64,000 bases of DNA from Gnetum montanum (lineage: Eukaryota > Streptophyta > Gnetopsida > Gnetales > Gnetaceae). Position numbers and translations under genes: made by a program. Positions 9,676 to 19,882 of this stretch are shown here, piece after piece; position 1 is the first letter of the stretch, and the number at the start of each line of letters is the position of its first letter. The notes beneath the pieces were generated by a model that searched no databases, had not been told where the DNA came from, and was given only the letters and a program-made list of their open reading frames with translations. The stretch lies in NCBI GenBank assembly GCA_015680685.1, contig MNCI01005370.1, forward strand, positions 665,660 through 729,659, in the 5' to 3' direction.

Positions 9676-11097
9676 GTTTTTTATTCATGACAATAGGTTA
9701 GTTGGAAATGGAGATACGTTATCATGGGCCGAAACGGCAATAATGGCATTTACTTCAACTAGCAACGTGCGCGCTGGTGTTATAGGGCAGATTAGCTTCG
9801 ACATGCGTGAGTACCCCACCCGCTATGCTAAGGCTTTTGAAAATTGCCAGAAATTCGGGTGGCTGCACGATGACTGGACCTTAGATCCGCCCCTTACCGT
9901 TGAGGACATGGAGAGGAACCTTCTGCCATTTCCCTTGCCATTTGGACCTGGTAAGGCTATTGTATAGTCAATTATTGCATAGTATAGCTGTAAATTGTGA
10001 GCGTTGCGTAATAATGTTTTAGTTTGACTTGTGTTTTACGCTGTTCAATCAGGGAATCCCAGGAGATTACCCTTACGATTTCCGGCCACGAGGCGAGCAC
10101 CGTCCTCTTCCGCTATGGCAACATCAAGGACGCACAGCGCTGGCTCAACCACTCGGCAGCCCCAGTTGCGGTGACCACCAAGATTCGAGCAGCGGGGCTA
10201 ATGCATCTGTTTTTAGCTGCAACTCCTGATGTCCCCGCCAGTGAAATGCTAACCCTGGTTAACTCCTTCAACGAAAAGGTAGAGCATTTTTGCACGCGCG
10301 TACATCACATACGCGTAAGCTTTAACATTGATGCTCAGCACTTTGCAGACCTATTTGGTGTCCCCTCAGACGGCCTTCCCATAAGTGAGAAGGCGAAGAG
10401 GAGCCTCGACTTCCAGAGGTGGCTGGAGGAGTGGGTAAGGGTCCTGAAGGAGGCTAAAGGGTTTCTTTGCGAAAGATTCAAGATGGGCGTCGCCAAGATA
10501 ATTTATCCCCTTTTTCGGGCTCGGACCTCCCCAAAACGCTCTCGTAAGGGAAGTTCTTTTCCATAGAACAGACCTGTATTATGCGAGAGGTTATGGATGA
10601 AGGGACCCAGTTCAATTGGGCAAGCCATTTCGCTAAGGGACTACGCAATGAGATGATCAACCTTCGCAAGAAGCTTGAGTCTCGTTTCAACGTGCATTAC
10701 GCCTTCTTCATAGCTTTCCTTCGGCATTTTGCTAACTTTCTGGTCATCCAAAGGAATGGGGTCTGGGTACAGCAAGACCAAGACCAGCTATCCAAACCTT
10801 GGATTAAGCACATCTTTAGTACTACCCATGGGCAGGATCCACTGGAAGGGATCAGGGAGTCACTGTCTACAACGACCAGAGGGTTGGCAATGTCTCGGCT
10901 GCGAGGCCCCGACAGTATAGGTGGGATAATACCTACATACACTGGTGATGCCTCATGGGGAAAATGTCTGGTGGAGGAAATCGTGGTACCTGCAGCTCGG
11001 AGCAAAAGACTTCATATAACCGAGGCTTCTGCCGAGCCTGGGAGCGGCACAGGCCGAACTGTGGCGATCAAAGTTTAGCGGAGTAAGCCTCCGCCTG
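9676..11097 (+). pseudogene. middle part of the opposite-strand gene, plant-transposon-type domain
   Basis: Two exons (9676-9950, 10053-11097). The first encodes a frame ending in LLPFPLPFGPG at the splice donor gtaagg. The second has long open frames at 10053-10566 and 10581-11078, separated by a frameshift. The phrase VHHIRVSFNIDAQHFADLFG then VPSDGLP resembles the signature of the 'putative plant transposon protein' domain found in plant retroelement accessory ORFs (R-V-x-F/S ... LFG-x-P-S-x-G-x-P). The next frame includes NWASHFAKGLRNEMINLRKK and looks helical. I do not recognise it further. The frame between exons 3 and 4 needs one small indel or an alternative splice site. Confidence 0.45.
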
Positions 11098-11177
11098 GTA
11101 AGCGTGAAGGAACTGTATTACGCAATGTTTGTTTGGAATGTTTGGAATGATATACTAAGGTGTTGTGATATGACCAG

Positions 11178-12852
11178 TGAAAATTACAGAGGAGCTGACC
11201 CTTGAGATAGGGGCAATAGTACTAAGTCGTGGGGAAGGGGCCTCAATTTTGGGAAAAGAGACCCCAGCGGTTAGTGTGAGCCGTGCAGAGGCTCCGGTGC
11301 ATGAGGAGGTCTCAGCTACTGGAACCAGCGACGCACAGACTCAAGTGCGTGAAGAGGAAAAGGAGGCGGAAGATGTTGGTGAAGTCACCACTGTCACCGG
11401 TAGAGGTAATGAGTGTGTTAGCACGTTTGCAGGATTCTGTTAATAGATGAAGTTTCTAACTGGATTACACTACAGGAGAAGAGGATGTATCCACATCTGT
11501 CACTGTGAACAGAGCGTGGAGAGACTTCCCTGACAAATTTTCCTTCATGGAAGGCGTTGTCAGTGACATGATCGAGCGCCTGGAATGCGTCGAACCTGGA
11601 GCTGGTACGTTATGGTTGTAGTAAGTTTGTGATATTACATAGTGGTAATATGTCACTAACATTGATGATTATTTCTGTTAGGAGCTCGCCTCCGATGGGA
11701 TCCCACAGAGCCCATTGATTTGGACACAGTGGAGCCTCCATCTGATGGGGCAGCCGTGCCATGCCACATTTATGAGGAAATGCGTAAATGTGCGTTACGC
11801 TCGACACGCTCCTTATGGGAGAGTAAAGGCATCAATGAAGGCCTTTGGAAAAGGCTGCAGAGGTCAGAGTAGAGGGTTGAGTCTCTGACCAAAGAGGTCG
11901 AAGACCTAAGATCACGGTGCGACTTCCTACAAGCGCGGGCGATAGGGGATGAAGACTGGCGTACCGCTGTTGTCGACTACTCCCGTTATTGGACTGCCAT
12001 CAAAAACAGCGTACAGACCAGTCGGGCGTTGGTAGAGCAGCGGATGCAGATAGAACTCCTAGCTCAGAAAAGCCAGGATTGAAGGGATTATTGTGCATGT
12101 GTGCAAGAGTGGGGGCAGAAGGAGAAAGACCACAAACATCTGTATAAGCGAGAAAGCATCGCTTAGCGTAAACTTTATCATGATTCTGCCATCAAGGCCC
12201 AATCCCTGGAAGTCTTCCTAGACATCATCGAAGCATCAGAAGCTTTCAAGAAATTCGAAGAGCAGGTGACTGTAAGTGCGTCCCCGAAAAGGGAGATGAC
12301 TCTCCCTGGGGGCCAGACTACAATCCCTACATTCTTCCCTAACCCGCCTCGCTGGACTAGCGTGGAGAAAGGGAAAGTGAAGGCTGGAGCTGCCTTGGGA
12401 GAGGATGTGTGACCAGATCTAACGGAGGAAGAGCTTATGAAGTGCCTATGGGCTGGCCTGGAGAAGCTTCCCTTCACTGCGGAAGCAGGGCCATCGCGAC
12501 TAAGCTTCTGCATGACTAAATCTAAATTCTCTGATTGTTTTGTCAAGGCTTGCCTTGCTAATATATTTTCTTCTTTTGTATCTAGGTACCAGAAGAGGAT
12601 AGAGAAGACGAGCCAGCTGAGGAGTCAGCAGAGGAAGCAGCAGAAGCAGAGGAAGAAGCAGAGGAAGAGGAAGAACGCAGCGATGAAGAGTGTCCTCCCG
12701 TGGAGCCGGTGCCAGAATGAGAACCTCATGAGGAAGAAATTCTTCGTGAAAGAATAATTCCCAGAAACGACGGCCCACTAGAGGACGATCCATTAGGGCT
12801 GGATCCGGACTTAAGAAATACTGGTGACAGTGGCAGTAGAGGAGATGCGTAA
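11178..12852 (+). pseudogene. C-terminal part of opposite-strand gene: coiled coil and Glu-rich tail
   Basis: Exons 11178-11405 (Glu-rich linker, VREEEKEAEDVGEV), 11476-11604 (FPDKFSFMEGVVSDMIERLE) and 11682-about 12500. The last holds a charged helical stretch with heptad-like spacing (RVESLTKEVEDLRSRCDFLQ, then QRMQIELLAQKSQD). The final exon at 12586 encodes a run of Glu/Ala (EEAAEAEEEAEEEEERSDEE). One TGA follows at 12718; reading on, the frame closes at 12850-12852. At least four stops interrupt the long exon. The donor of the last intron is not clear. A dimerising, acidic, perhaps chromatin- or nucleic-acid-associated tail is inference from composition only. Confidence 0.5.
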
Positions 12853-13037
12853 TTGTGGTTTACGCATAATTTTATTGATTTGGAGTCAAATGTTGTTTTA
12901 TGAATGACTGAAAGGATGGGCTATAAGACCTGGTGGTTGTTTCGAATGTCAATTAATTTATTTTTTTTTGTTTTTCTCTGTAAAGCGTGAGCTTAATTTG
13001 TTAAGGATTTTTCCTAAGTTATCATGATAGAATATAG

Positions 13038-13220
13038 TGGCTAGTTTAAGGCCATCGTGGGCCGTCATATGATTCTGCGTAAACTAGCGACTAGTTTAAG
13101 GCCATTGCGGGCCATCTGCGTTTAAGGCCGTTGCGGGCCAACTAGTTTAAGGCCGTTGCGGGCCATGGCTAGTTTAAAGCCGTTGCGGGCCATGGCTAAT
13201 TTAAGGCCGTTGTGGGCCAT
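13038..13220. repeat. tandem array, core tagtttaaggccgttgcggg
   Basis: Six copies of a 25-27-base unit (ctagtttaaggccgttgcgg then gccatgg), nearly identical over the last four and more divergent over the first two. The core resembles that of the 4430-4990 array (agttta + guanine/cytosine block + gttgcgg/gtagcgg). It sits just beyond the 3' end of the opposite-strand gene. The flanking 12853-13447 shows no coding sequence. Confidence 0.85.
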
Positions 13221-13447
13221 CTACGTAATACAACAAGCGTAAATGATACTGGTACACAATTTTGCGTAATTATGCTAAAGTGATCAGAAAACGTGAATAT
13301 CATGCGTACGAGAAATATAACAGTGTGAAAAAAATTACAAGCATAAAAATCGAAAACGAATGTAACGTAAAAATGCATAAAATAAAACTGCTAAGTATGA
13401 GCCATGATAACTTGCTAAGACATGATGGCGCGCGCGAAAGCCATGGT

Positions 13448-14701
13448 TCAACCATTAATATGCAATTGTCTCTTAATGGCCTTTACGTTGAGCGTTGCGT
13501 AGGGGCGAGGGGACTTATGATTTGACTCCTCTACGCTGCCTTCCGGAAATGGCAGGTTGGCCCAAGCGAGACTGTCGTCATTGATATCAATTTGTTGAGG
13601 GATTTGGAGATGGGTCTGATCATCAGTCGTTTCTATCTCCGAACCCCGCTCTTCTTCAATGTTATTGATGGTCCTGGGGGTGATTTCATCTCCGTGTATC
13701 ACGACCTCCCTTGCGGCATAGGGCAGGTGTATTTCTTGGTGTATCGGTGATGAAACTGCCCTCAGTTGGGCTAACCATGACCTCTCTAAGATCAAGTTGA
13801 ACCCCGGCATCTCCTCGACGACTAAGAATGTGGCCTCTGTTGGGAATTGATCCCCTGCCACAAACTCGATATGCACCGTCCCCTTGACTTGAACCCGTGC
13901 CCCGTTGAACGATTTTACGCAAGCCGTCACCGTGGGAGTGATCTGGTCAACCAGACCCAACCTATCCACGATGGAATAGGGGATGACGTTTGTAGCTGTG
14001 CCATCATCCACGTGTACCCTCCAGATCCAGTATTGACCGACCCGAATGGTGATGAACATAGGTTCAGTTATGACCTGACCCTTCTCAGGATCATCTTTGA
14101 TAGACTCATCGTGAAAGGTCAGCGAAGTAGGCGTAGGTTGCTTAGCTTTGGAAGGAAACATGACAGCATGTATCGCTTCCTCCTCCGCTGGTAAGTTTTC
14201 ATCCACTGATATGGATGTCAGCATGCGAACCATAGCCTCACGGTGTTCTCGAGACGTCATAAGTAGGTCATAAAGGCTCAGGGTTGTGTTTTTTTGTTTG
14301 AGAGCCTATTTAACTTGCGTAAATGCGTCGATGAGGTCCTTCTCTTGGCCAGGTTGTTTATCCCCCTTGTCCTCTTCCATTCGTCCCAAGAGACGGATCT
14401 CCCGAGGTAGAGCGGTGTCAGTCGGGGGGTTGTTCTTTTTCTTGCCAAGAGAAAGTGGTTACGTTTCTGCACCTTTATCTTGTCCCTGAGGTACAAATGA
14501 AGGCACAGAGGCCAGGGGCCTAGCCTTAGGGAAGCCGAGCGTAAAATGGTCTTTCATTGCGTTAACTGATGTGTCCTCTCCCTTTTGTTTGGGAGGTGAT
14601 GGTTGACACTTTTGGTTGGAGGTCTGCCCCTGTGTGAGAGGAGCAGCCTGTGGTTTTGGCGCCCTGATAATGAAGGGTGCCCTAGGCGTGGGCACGGACA
14701 A
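13448..14701 (-). pseudogene. protease region of the Tat-like element
   Basis: Aspartic protease that matures the gag-pol polyprotein. The 270-codon open frame 13448-14260 contains WRVHVDDGTATNVIPYSIVD, the expected active-site block with the strand before it. Here the motif is D-D-G instead of D-S/T-G. The partner 'flap' and LILERSWLAQ (equivalent to ILGRPWL) follow. Upstream, 14278-14701 supplies a linker rich in Pro/Lys with stops at about 14458 and 14280. The changed active-site residue may mean an inactive enzyme or a simple sequence change. Confidence 0.8.
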
Positions 14702-17207
14702 GGTCGCGGCTTGTTTGTTGCTGCGTGACTAAGTGTGTATCTGAGAAGGTGCCCGTATAATTAAGGGCAGCCTGGAGGCACTACTGGCTATCGATGAAAG
14801 GAGGCACACGCAAAATAAAAGGCTATTTTGGCGGTCCCCTCCTCTCACCATCCGTACTCACCACAGTGATTGTATAAGGATCGTCGTTTGTGTTCAACGG
14901 GTCCTTATATACGTGTAATGTTTGGTTTTCTGGACGTCTCAGGTTGCTACTGTCTAACTTGAGTAAACCATCATCCAACATACATTGAATGTCGTCTTTC
15001 AACACCCAGCAGTAATCCGTATCGTAACCACACAACTAGTGGTAGTCACAGAAACGGTCTAGCCTGAAAGATCTCGGAACTGGTGGTTCGTTAGGTAAGG
15101 CTAAAGAAGGGTTCTTCAGCAGTTCACAATGATGTCTGTGACGCTTCAGAGCTTCCTCGGACACCTTCTTAGGTTGAATGTGCCCTACCCCTAACAGTTG
15201 TTTCAACAGTTCGGAATGTTTTATAGGCAAGGCCGCGTATTTTGAACGATCCTTACACTCAAAGTTTGGCTTTGGCTGGGGGGCCCTTCAGGGGCAGTTG
15301 TGTCTTAGCTGGTGCCGCAGTTGTGTTTCAGGAGGCACCGTGGGTGCCTTCTTGTTCTTAGTCTTTGTACCCTCAGTCATCACAGCTACTGTCATTGTCA
15401 CTGCTTTACCTTTGTCTTTGCTCTTGTTGTGTGCATTCCTGTAGGGGACATACACAGGGTCCTTGCTGGCCTCCGCAGCATCTTGCATGCTTCTAGTTTG
15501 AGCGAAGGCCTGGTGTAGAGAGTTGGGGAAAAGATAATACAGCTTTGACTTAATAAATTCGTTGACTGCTCCTATGAATATAGCCAGCAAATGTGAGTCC
15601 GCGATCGGCTTGCGAATCTCATTCAAGGTAGCATTCCAACGCTGTATGAACTTTTGGATGGGCTCTAGCGGGTCTTGTTTCACCCCCATGAGCTGATCCA
15701 ATGTGACTTCCGGTTTCAAGTTGTATTTGAAGCGGGTCACAAATTGGGTCAGCAGCTCCTCCAAGGTTGAGATGGAAGAGCGTGGGAGGGCTCGGTACCA
15801 ATCCAAAGCTTTCCCTGTTAGAGACATTGCAAAGACTCAGATGATGGTGTGTGGCCACTGTTGCAACAACAAGGACTCAGACCTAAACGTGACCAAGTGA
15901 GCGTTGGGATCTCCATCCCCATTGTACTTGGTAAAATGAGGTAGGGACATCCCTGGTGGCAACGATAGCATAGGGACCGCTGGACTAATCGGATCATCCT
16001 GGTAAAAGTCCATGATCTGAATGGTATCAGAACCAGTGGCTTTGAGGCGTCAAACCTCCTCGGTGAGAGTCTGTATAAGCTAGAAGGCCTAGTCTAGACC
16101 TGTTGACGGAGGTATCTGTGCAGAAGGCATAGGAGGTTGGACTGGGAGGGCGGCGCTAGGGAATGGAAACGACGGGAGAGGTTGGCTGGCTGCTTGTGGG
16201 GTGGGGATCCCTGCAGGCAAAGGGGACTGTGAAGACCACCACCCACTGGTTTGCGAAGAGGGGTTAGCCGCCGCCTGATGCGTAAGATAAGGATAGATAT
16301 ACTGCGGGACCACCTGTGGAACTTACGTTGGGGGTGCAACGGAGGGTTGCACACCATACAACGCAAACTGGTTGTGTTGCGCTGCAGGGTTAGCCCACTG
16401 ACCTGTGGCAGGCTGTTGGATATATGTTTGTGGCTAAACAGCTGTGGTGATCTGTTGAGTTGGAGGGGGCGAGAGCGATAAAGTCTGCGCTGGGCGAGTT
16501 GTTGATATGGTGTGAGGTTGTATTTGAGGGATGAAATGGGGCACAGTGGTCGCCAGGACCACCACTGGGATGCTAAGTACCCGCGGTGATGAAACCGCCC
16601 CCACGTTATTATGAGGTATTTGTACTTGCAGCCCAGACGGCTACGCGGTGGCTTGTGGAAGGGCAGGGGTGTGCATCTGCATGGTCATGGCTAGGTTAAG
16701 AGAGACGGCCTCTCCATTGAGCGGGAATGATGGATTAACGTAGGTATGGGGGCTCAGAGTGTGGAATGAGTGTTCAGACTGGGCCGCAAACTCATCATCT
16801 TCTTCCTCCCCATTCTGGGGTTCCACCATAGCCTATGCAGCCTGGCTCTTGGCCATGACCAACTATGTGATAAGTTCATGTTGATTTTTGGTCAAGGGAA
16901 TAATGTCATAAGCTGTTGGTTTGAAATCATGGCCCCCTCGGTGAATCACCTCAAAGTTTCGTTTCACTTCGACCTCGGCTCGGCTAAGAGCCAGCTTCGC
17001 CTAGATCTTAACACAGATAAAGTTGTATTCTTCAAGGGTTATGACCGTGAAGACGGGCTCTTTTCCCTAAAGTCTCAATGATCAGCGCAATGGCCCTTGA
17101 GATACTGTTGCGCCAGGAGCTGGTCTGGTGACCGCGATAGGGTTCACAGATGTGGCACCCAAATCGACAGGGACCATGGCGGTTGTGGTCGTGTAAAAGG
17201 AATCCAT
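14702..17207 (-). pseudogene. gag of the Tat-like element
   Basis: Gag forms the particle that packages element RNA. A plausible ATG lies at 17207 (MDSFYTTTTAMVPVDLG), about 240 bp inside the 5' LTR. The N-terminal third is rich in Pro/Gln (for example 16089-16313). The capsid-type Retrotrans_gag domain is at 15288-15827: MSLTGKALDWYRALPRSSIS with TLEELLTQF. Near 15040 a zinc-knuckle-like CDYH...CGYDTDYC motif, typical of Tat-group gags, is visible across a stop. About eight in-frame stops and at least one frameshift interrupt it. Confidence 0.85.
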
Positions 17208-17426
17208 TGAGCAATGAGATTAACGATAACTGGTAATCGGATCTAAGAAATGGCTGGCAACAAAAGCACGAATAGGCTTTCTACCCTGTAGGATTCCAAA
17301 GAAACTGTCCTTGCGACCGATCTACACCACACGATTTGCCGTAAACTTCCCTAGAGGTATTACGTCTACGGTTTAGGGTATGGATCGCTAACAAGGCTAC
17401 CCGAAATATTCGGATCGAAAGTTTAG

Positions 17427-17444
17427 GCCCTCCTTCTAGCACCA
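17427..17444 (-). other. primer-binding site of the Tat-like element
   Basis: The element strand reads TGGTGCTAGAAGGAGGGC, starting 5 bases after the 5' LTR. TGG at the start pairs with the CCA end shared by tRNAs. I cannot name the tRNA with certainty. Confidence 0.65.
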
Positions 17445-18229
17445 GAAAATGTCGGCAGCTAGAAAACACCAAACAAAATTCCGCGTACATAGTTTTAACC
17501 ACGGATCCGTGGGAGGGCTATGCTGGAAAAAACGAATCCGCGGGGCCCTGAATGGTCTTGTCGATCAGACAGGGACTTACTAATCAGTAAAATGATGGAG
17601 ATTATGAAATATTCCATGGATCGATTTGATTCGAGGAATCGCAAAATGAGGGGAAAACGACGTAGATGAATTGTAATGATGATAACGCTAAACACGATAA
17701 GAGGAGGCTAACACAAAAGAAACACGTAGTTTCAAGATCTACGCTTTGACTTAAAAAATGTATATTATGTATATCACGTTACACTGGGGAGACCCCGATT
17801 ACTTGATGTAAAGCAAGCACAAAACAACAAGAAAACTGTCCAAACAGAAGTCCGATCTACCTCGTGGGCCAAAGCTGGGATGCAAGGAAGGTCAAGCTCT
17901 GACGTCTATCGATCAACTATTTTTGACCAATAGAGTCTGCAAACTGTGCAATATGATCTCACGATCTTTGATTTGCTTCTTTCAACTTAGGTAGTTTCTG
18001 TTTAGGACCGCCAATGGTCGCTGATGGAGAAAGTTGTGTCTTCCCCAAAAGAACGATTACTCTTGTTGCCGATGCTCAAAGCGAACTGTGCTCTGCTTCT
18101 GCCGGGAGGTGATGCTGTCAACAGTTGCCAGAGTGCTGCTCTCTCTGTCTCTGCTCAAAGTGCTCCTATGCTCAGATAAATGTCTTTGCCTCTTTGATTT
18201 GCCAACCCTTGTATCTTTGTCAACAGGGG

Positions 18230-18237
18230 TATTTATA
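18230..18237 (-). promoter_or_regulatory. TATA box of the 5' LTR promoter
   Basis: The element strand reads CCTATAAATACCCC. It is conserved with 2483-2490. Transcription would start about 30 bp to the left, near 18200, and run leftward through gag and pol. Confidence 0.6.
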
Positions 18238-18337
18238 GGCTACGACGTCCTATGGAAAAGGCGCAACCCTGATGACATGTGTCCCGAATGTTTCGGGTAC
18301 TGTTGACCTAACCATTTTTGTATCAAACTTTGTGACT

Positions 18338-18369
18338 ACGCACAATACGCTTATTTGCGTATTGTGCGT
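18338..18369. promoter_or_regulatory. perfect 13-bp hairpin in U3 (5' LTR)
   Basis: Same arms (18338-18350 and 18357-18369) and loop as in the other LTR, about 100 bp upstream of the TATA box. Confidence 0.75.
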
Positions 18370-19026
18370 GTGAAGAACAGATGCGCGTCGGGCATGTTTC
18401 AACTGTCTTTGGGTTATATTACGCTCATTCGCACTGCGTTGCGTGCATGAGCATAACATAACATGGAAACAATGGATTCAAGCTGTTTTACGCTTGCTTA
18501 TGCAGCCACGCGTAATGAAGCGTAAATGATGTCTAGCTTCGCGATGCAATACGCTGTGATACGCTACATTGCGTAATGAGCGTATGATGAGCAATCCGCA
18601 CGCCAAGAGAAAAGGGCTGATCTGTTGCACTTTCTTAGAGTTTGCCTTTGACTGTTTTGGAGCTCATTACACTGCCGTGCGTAACAGAGTGTAAACCTGG
18701 CCTTGAACAAAAGACTTAGCAAAATAATACGAGAAGTCGCATATTACGCTGCTCAAGCCTCTCCCCATGCTGAAGTAACTAGCCTTCTGATGCCGGACTA
18801 TGTTTAAACAGACTCACGTTAAGCGTCATTACGCTACATCGCGTGATATAGCATAAACAGAGAAAACATAGTAAGATTAGGAATCTGCACAGGAAGTCGA
18901 AGAATTGATGCTACGCGCCTCTTGGTGTTGCTCTGTCTTATTCTCCCTTCTGGAATTCTGACATGCGCCCTTGCCTGAATTGCGAATCTTTGCCTGAGGC
19001 CGACTCAAAATTTTCACGGTGTTTCA

Positions 19027-19031
19027 ATGTA
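19027..19031. repeat. target-site duplication, right (atgta)
   Basis: Repeats 1686-1690 immediately outside the 5' LTR. Confidence 0.8.
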
Positions 19032-19220
19032 GACCTCAAATATTTAAACAAGGTAAAATGACATGAGTAAACACTTCGCAATAAAGCTATCCCAAATTCA
19101 ATATCTACGAATTGTTCAAACTTCCAAGGCTCAAACAAGCAATATCTTCAAGACAATCCTACTATGCTACCAAAAATTGCTGCGTAAACTACCATGTACG
19201 AGACTCCATTTTGACTAGAT
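19032..19220 (-). repeat. LTR family X, copy 2, 5' part (minus)
   Basis: The reverse complement aligns with 61540-61700. Shared phrases include agcaatttttggtag, ggattgtctt and gatagctttattg. It is the continuation of 1241-1690 across the nested insertion. It runs into the assembly gap, so the LTR start is not visible. Confidence 0.8.
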
Positions 19221-19882
19221 NNNNNNNNNNNNNNNNNNNNNNNNNNNNNNNNNNNNNNNNNNNNNNNNNNNNNNNNNNNNNNNNNNNNNNNNNNNNNNNN
19301 NNNNNNNNNNNNNNNNNNNNNNNNNNNNNNNNNNNNNNNNNNNNNNNNNNNNNNNNNNNNNNNNNNNNNNNNNNNNNNNNNNNNNNNNNNNNNNNNNNNN
19401 NNNNNNNNNNNNNNNNNNNNNNNNNNNNNNNNNNNNNNNNNNNNNNNNNNNNNNNNNNNNNNNNNNNNNNNNNNNNNNNNNNNNNNNNNNNNNNNNNNNN
19501 NNNNNNNNNNNNNNNNNNNNNNNNNNNNNNNNNNNNNNNNNNNNNNNNNNNNNNNNNNNNNNNNNNNNNNNNNNNNNNNNNNNNNNNNNNNNNNNNNNNN
19601 NNNNNNNNNNNNNNNNNNNNNNNNNNNNNNNNNNNNNNNNNNNNNNNNNNNNNNNNNNNNNNNNNNNNNNNNNNNNNNNNNNNNNNNNNNNNNNNNNNNN
19701 NNNNNNNNNNNNNNNNNNNNNNNNNNNNNNNNNNNNNNNNNNNNNNNNNNNNNNNNNNNNNNNNNNNNNNNNNNNNNNNNNNNNNNNNNNNNNNNNNNNN
19801 NNNNNNNNNNNNNNNNNNNNNNNNNNNNNNNNNNNNNNNNNNNNNNNNNNNNNNNNNNNNNNNNNNNNNNNNNNNNNNNNNN
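19221..19882. other. assembly gap (662 N)
   Basis: Unknown sequence. The rest of LTR X copy 2 is expected here. Confidence 1.

Larger units (their letters stand above)
8726..12852 (+). pseudogene. intron-containing opposite-strand gene carried by the Tat-like element
   Basis: This gene-like unit runs opposite to the retroelement. Proposed exons are 8726-8844, 9115-about 9577 (or 9549), 9676-9950, 10053-11097, 11178-11405, 11476-11604, 11682-about 12500, and 12586-12852. Introns start with GT (gtaggt 8845, gtaagg 9951, gtaagc 11098, gtaatg 11406, gtacgt 11605). They end with AG after pyrimidine-rich or acag/ttag sequence (9114, 9675, 10052, 11475, 11681, 12585). Joining exon 1 to 2 and exon 6 to 7 keeps the reading frame exactly. 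The ATG has good context (ttacaATGGCA). The product would be about 1,000 residues. About seven in-frame stops, mostly TAG/TGA derivable from CAG/CGA/TGG, and about two frameshifts make this copy a pseudogene. No known full-length family is recognised; the parts are described separately. Confidence 0.7.
1691..19026 (-). mobile_element. Tat-like Ty3/gypsy LTR retrotransposon, 17.3 kb, dual RNase H, nested in LTR X
   Basis: Minus-strand element with LTRs at 1691-3278 (3') and 17450-19026 (5'), PBS 17427-17444, PPT 3279-3292 and a 5-bp TSD. The domain order along the minus strand is proline-rich N-terminal gag, capsid-type gag domain, zinc-knuckle-like motif, protease, RT with YVDD, gypsy RNase H, archaeal-type RNase H, and integrase. 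A second RNase H after the first is a hallmark of the plant Tat/Ogre/Retand group (established knowledge). The element is longer than usual because it has tandem arrays at 4430-4990 and 13038-13220, and a spliced-looking gene on the opposite strand between protease and RT. The coding regions carry scattered stops and small frameshifts, many explicable as C-to-T or G-to-A changes. It is therefore probably non-autonomous now. The LTRs differ at roughly one base in twenty by eye. Confidence 0.93.
17450..19026 (-). repeat. 5' LTR of the Tat-like element
   Basis: Begins TGAAACACC at 19026 and ends ACA at 17450 on the element strand (TG...CA). It matches the 3' LTR throughout. Differences are mainly C/T or G/A, often at CpG. 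The GCGTAA-rich hairpins lie upstream of the TATA box, so U3 is about 18240-19026 and R-U5 about 17450-18200. Confidence 0.93.

Noticed and set aside
12437-12793. Overlapping open frames on both strands (Gln/Lys/Arg-rich and Leu-rich)
   Set aside because: Other-frame readings of the Glu-rich last exon of the antisense gene.
13847-14194. Plus-strand 115-codon frame
   Set aside because: Shadow of the protease frame on the minus strand.
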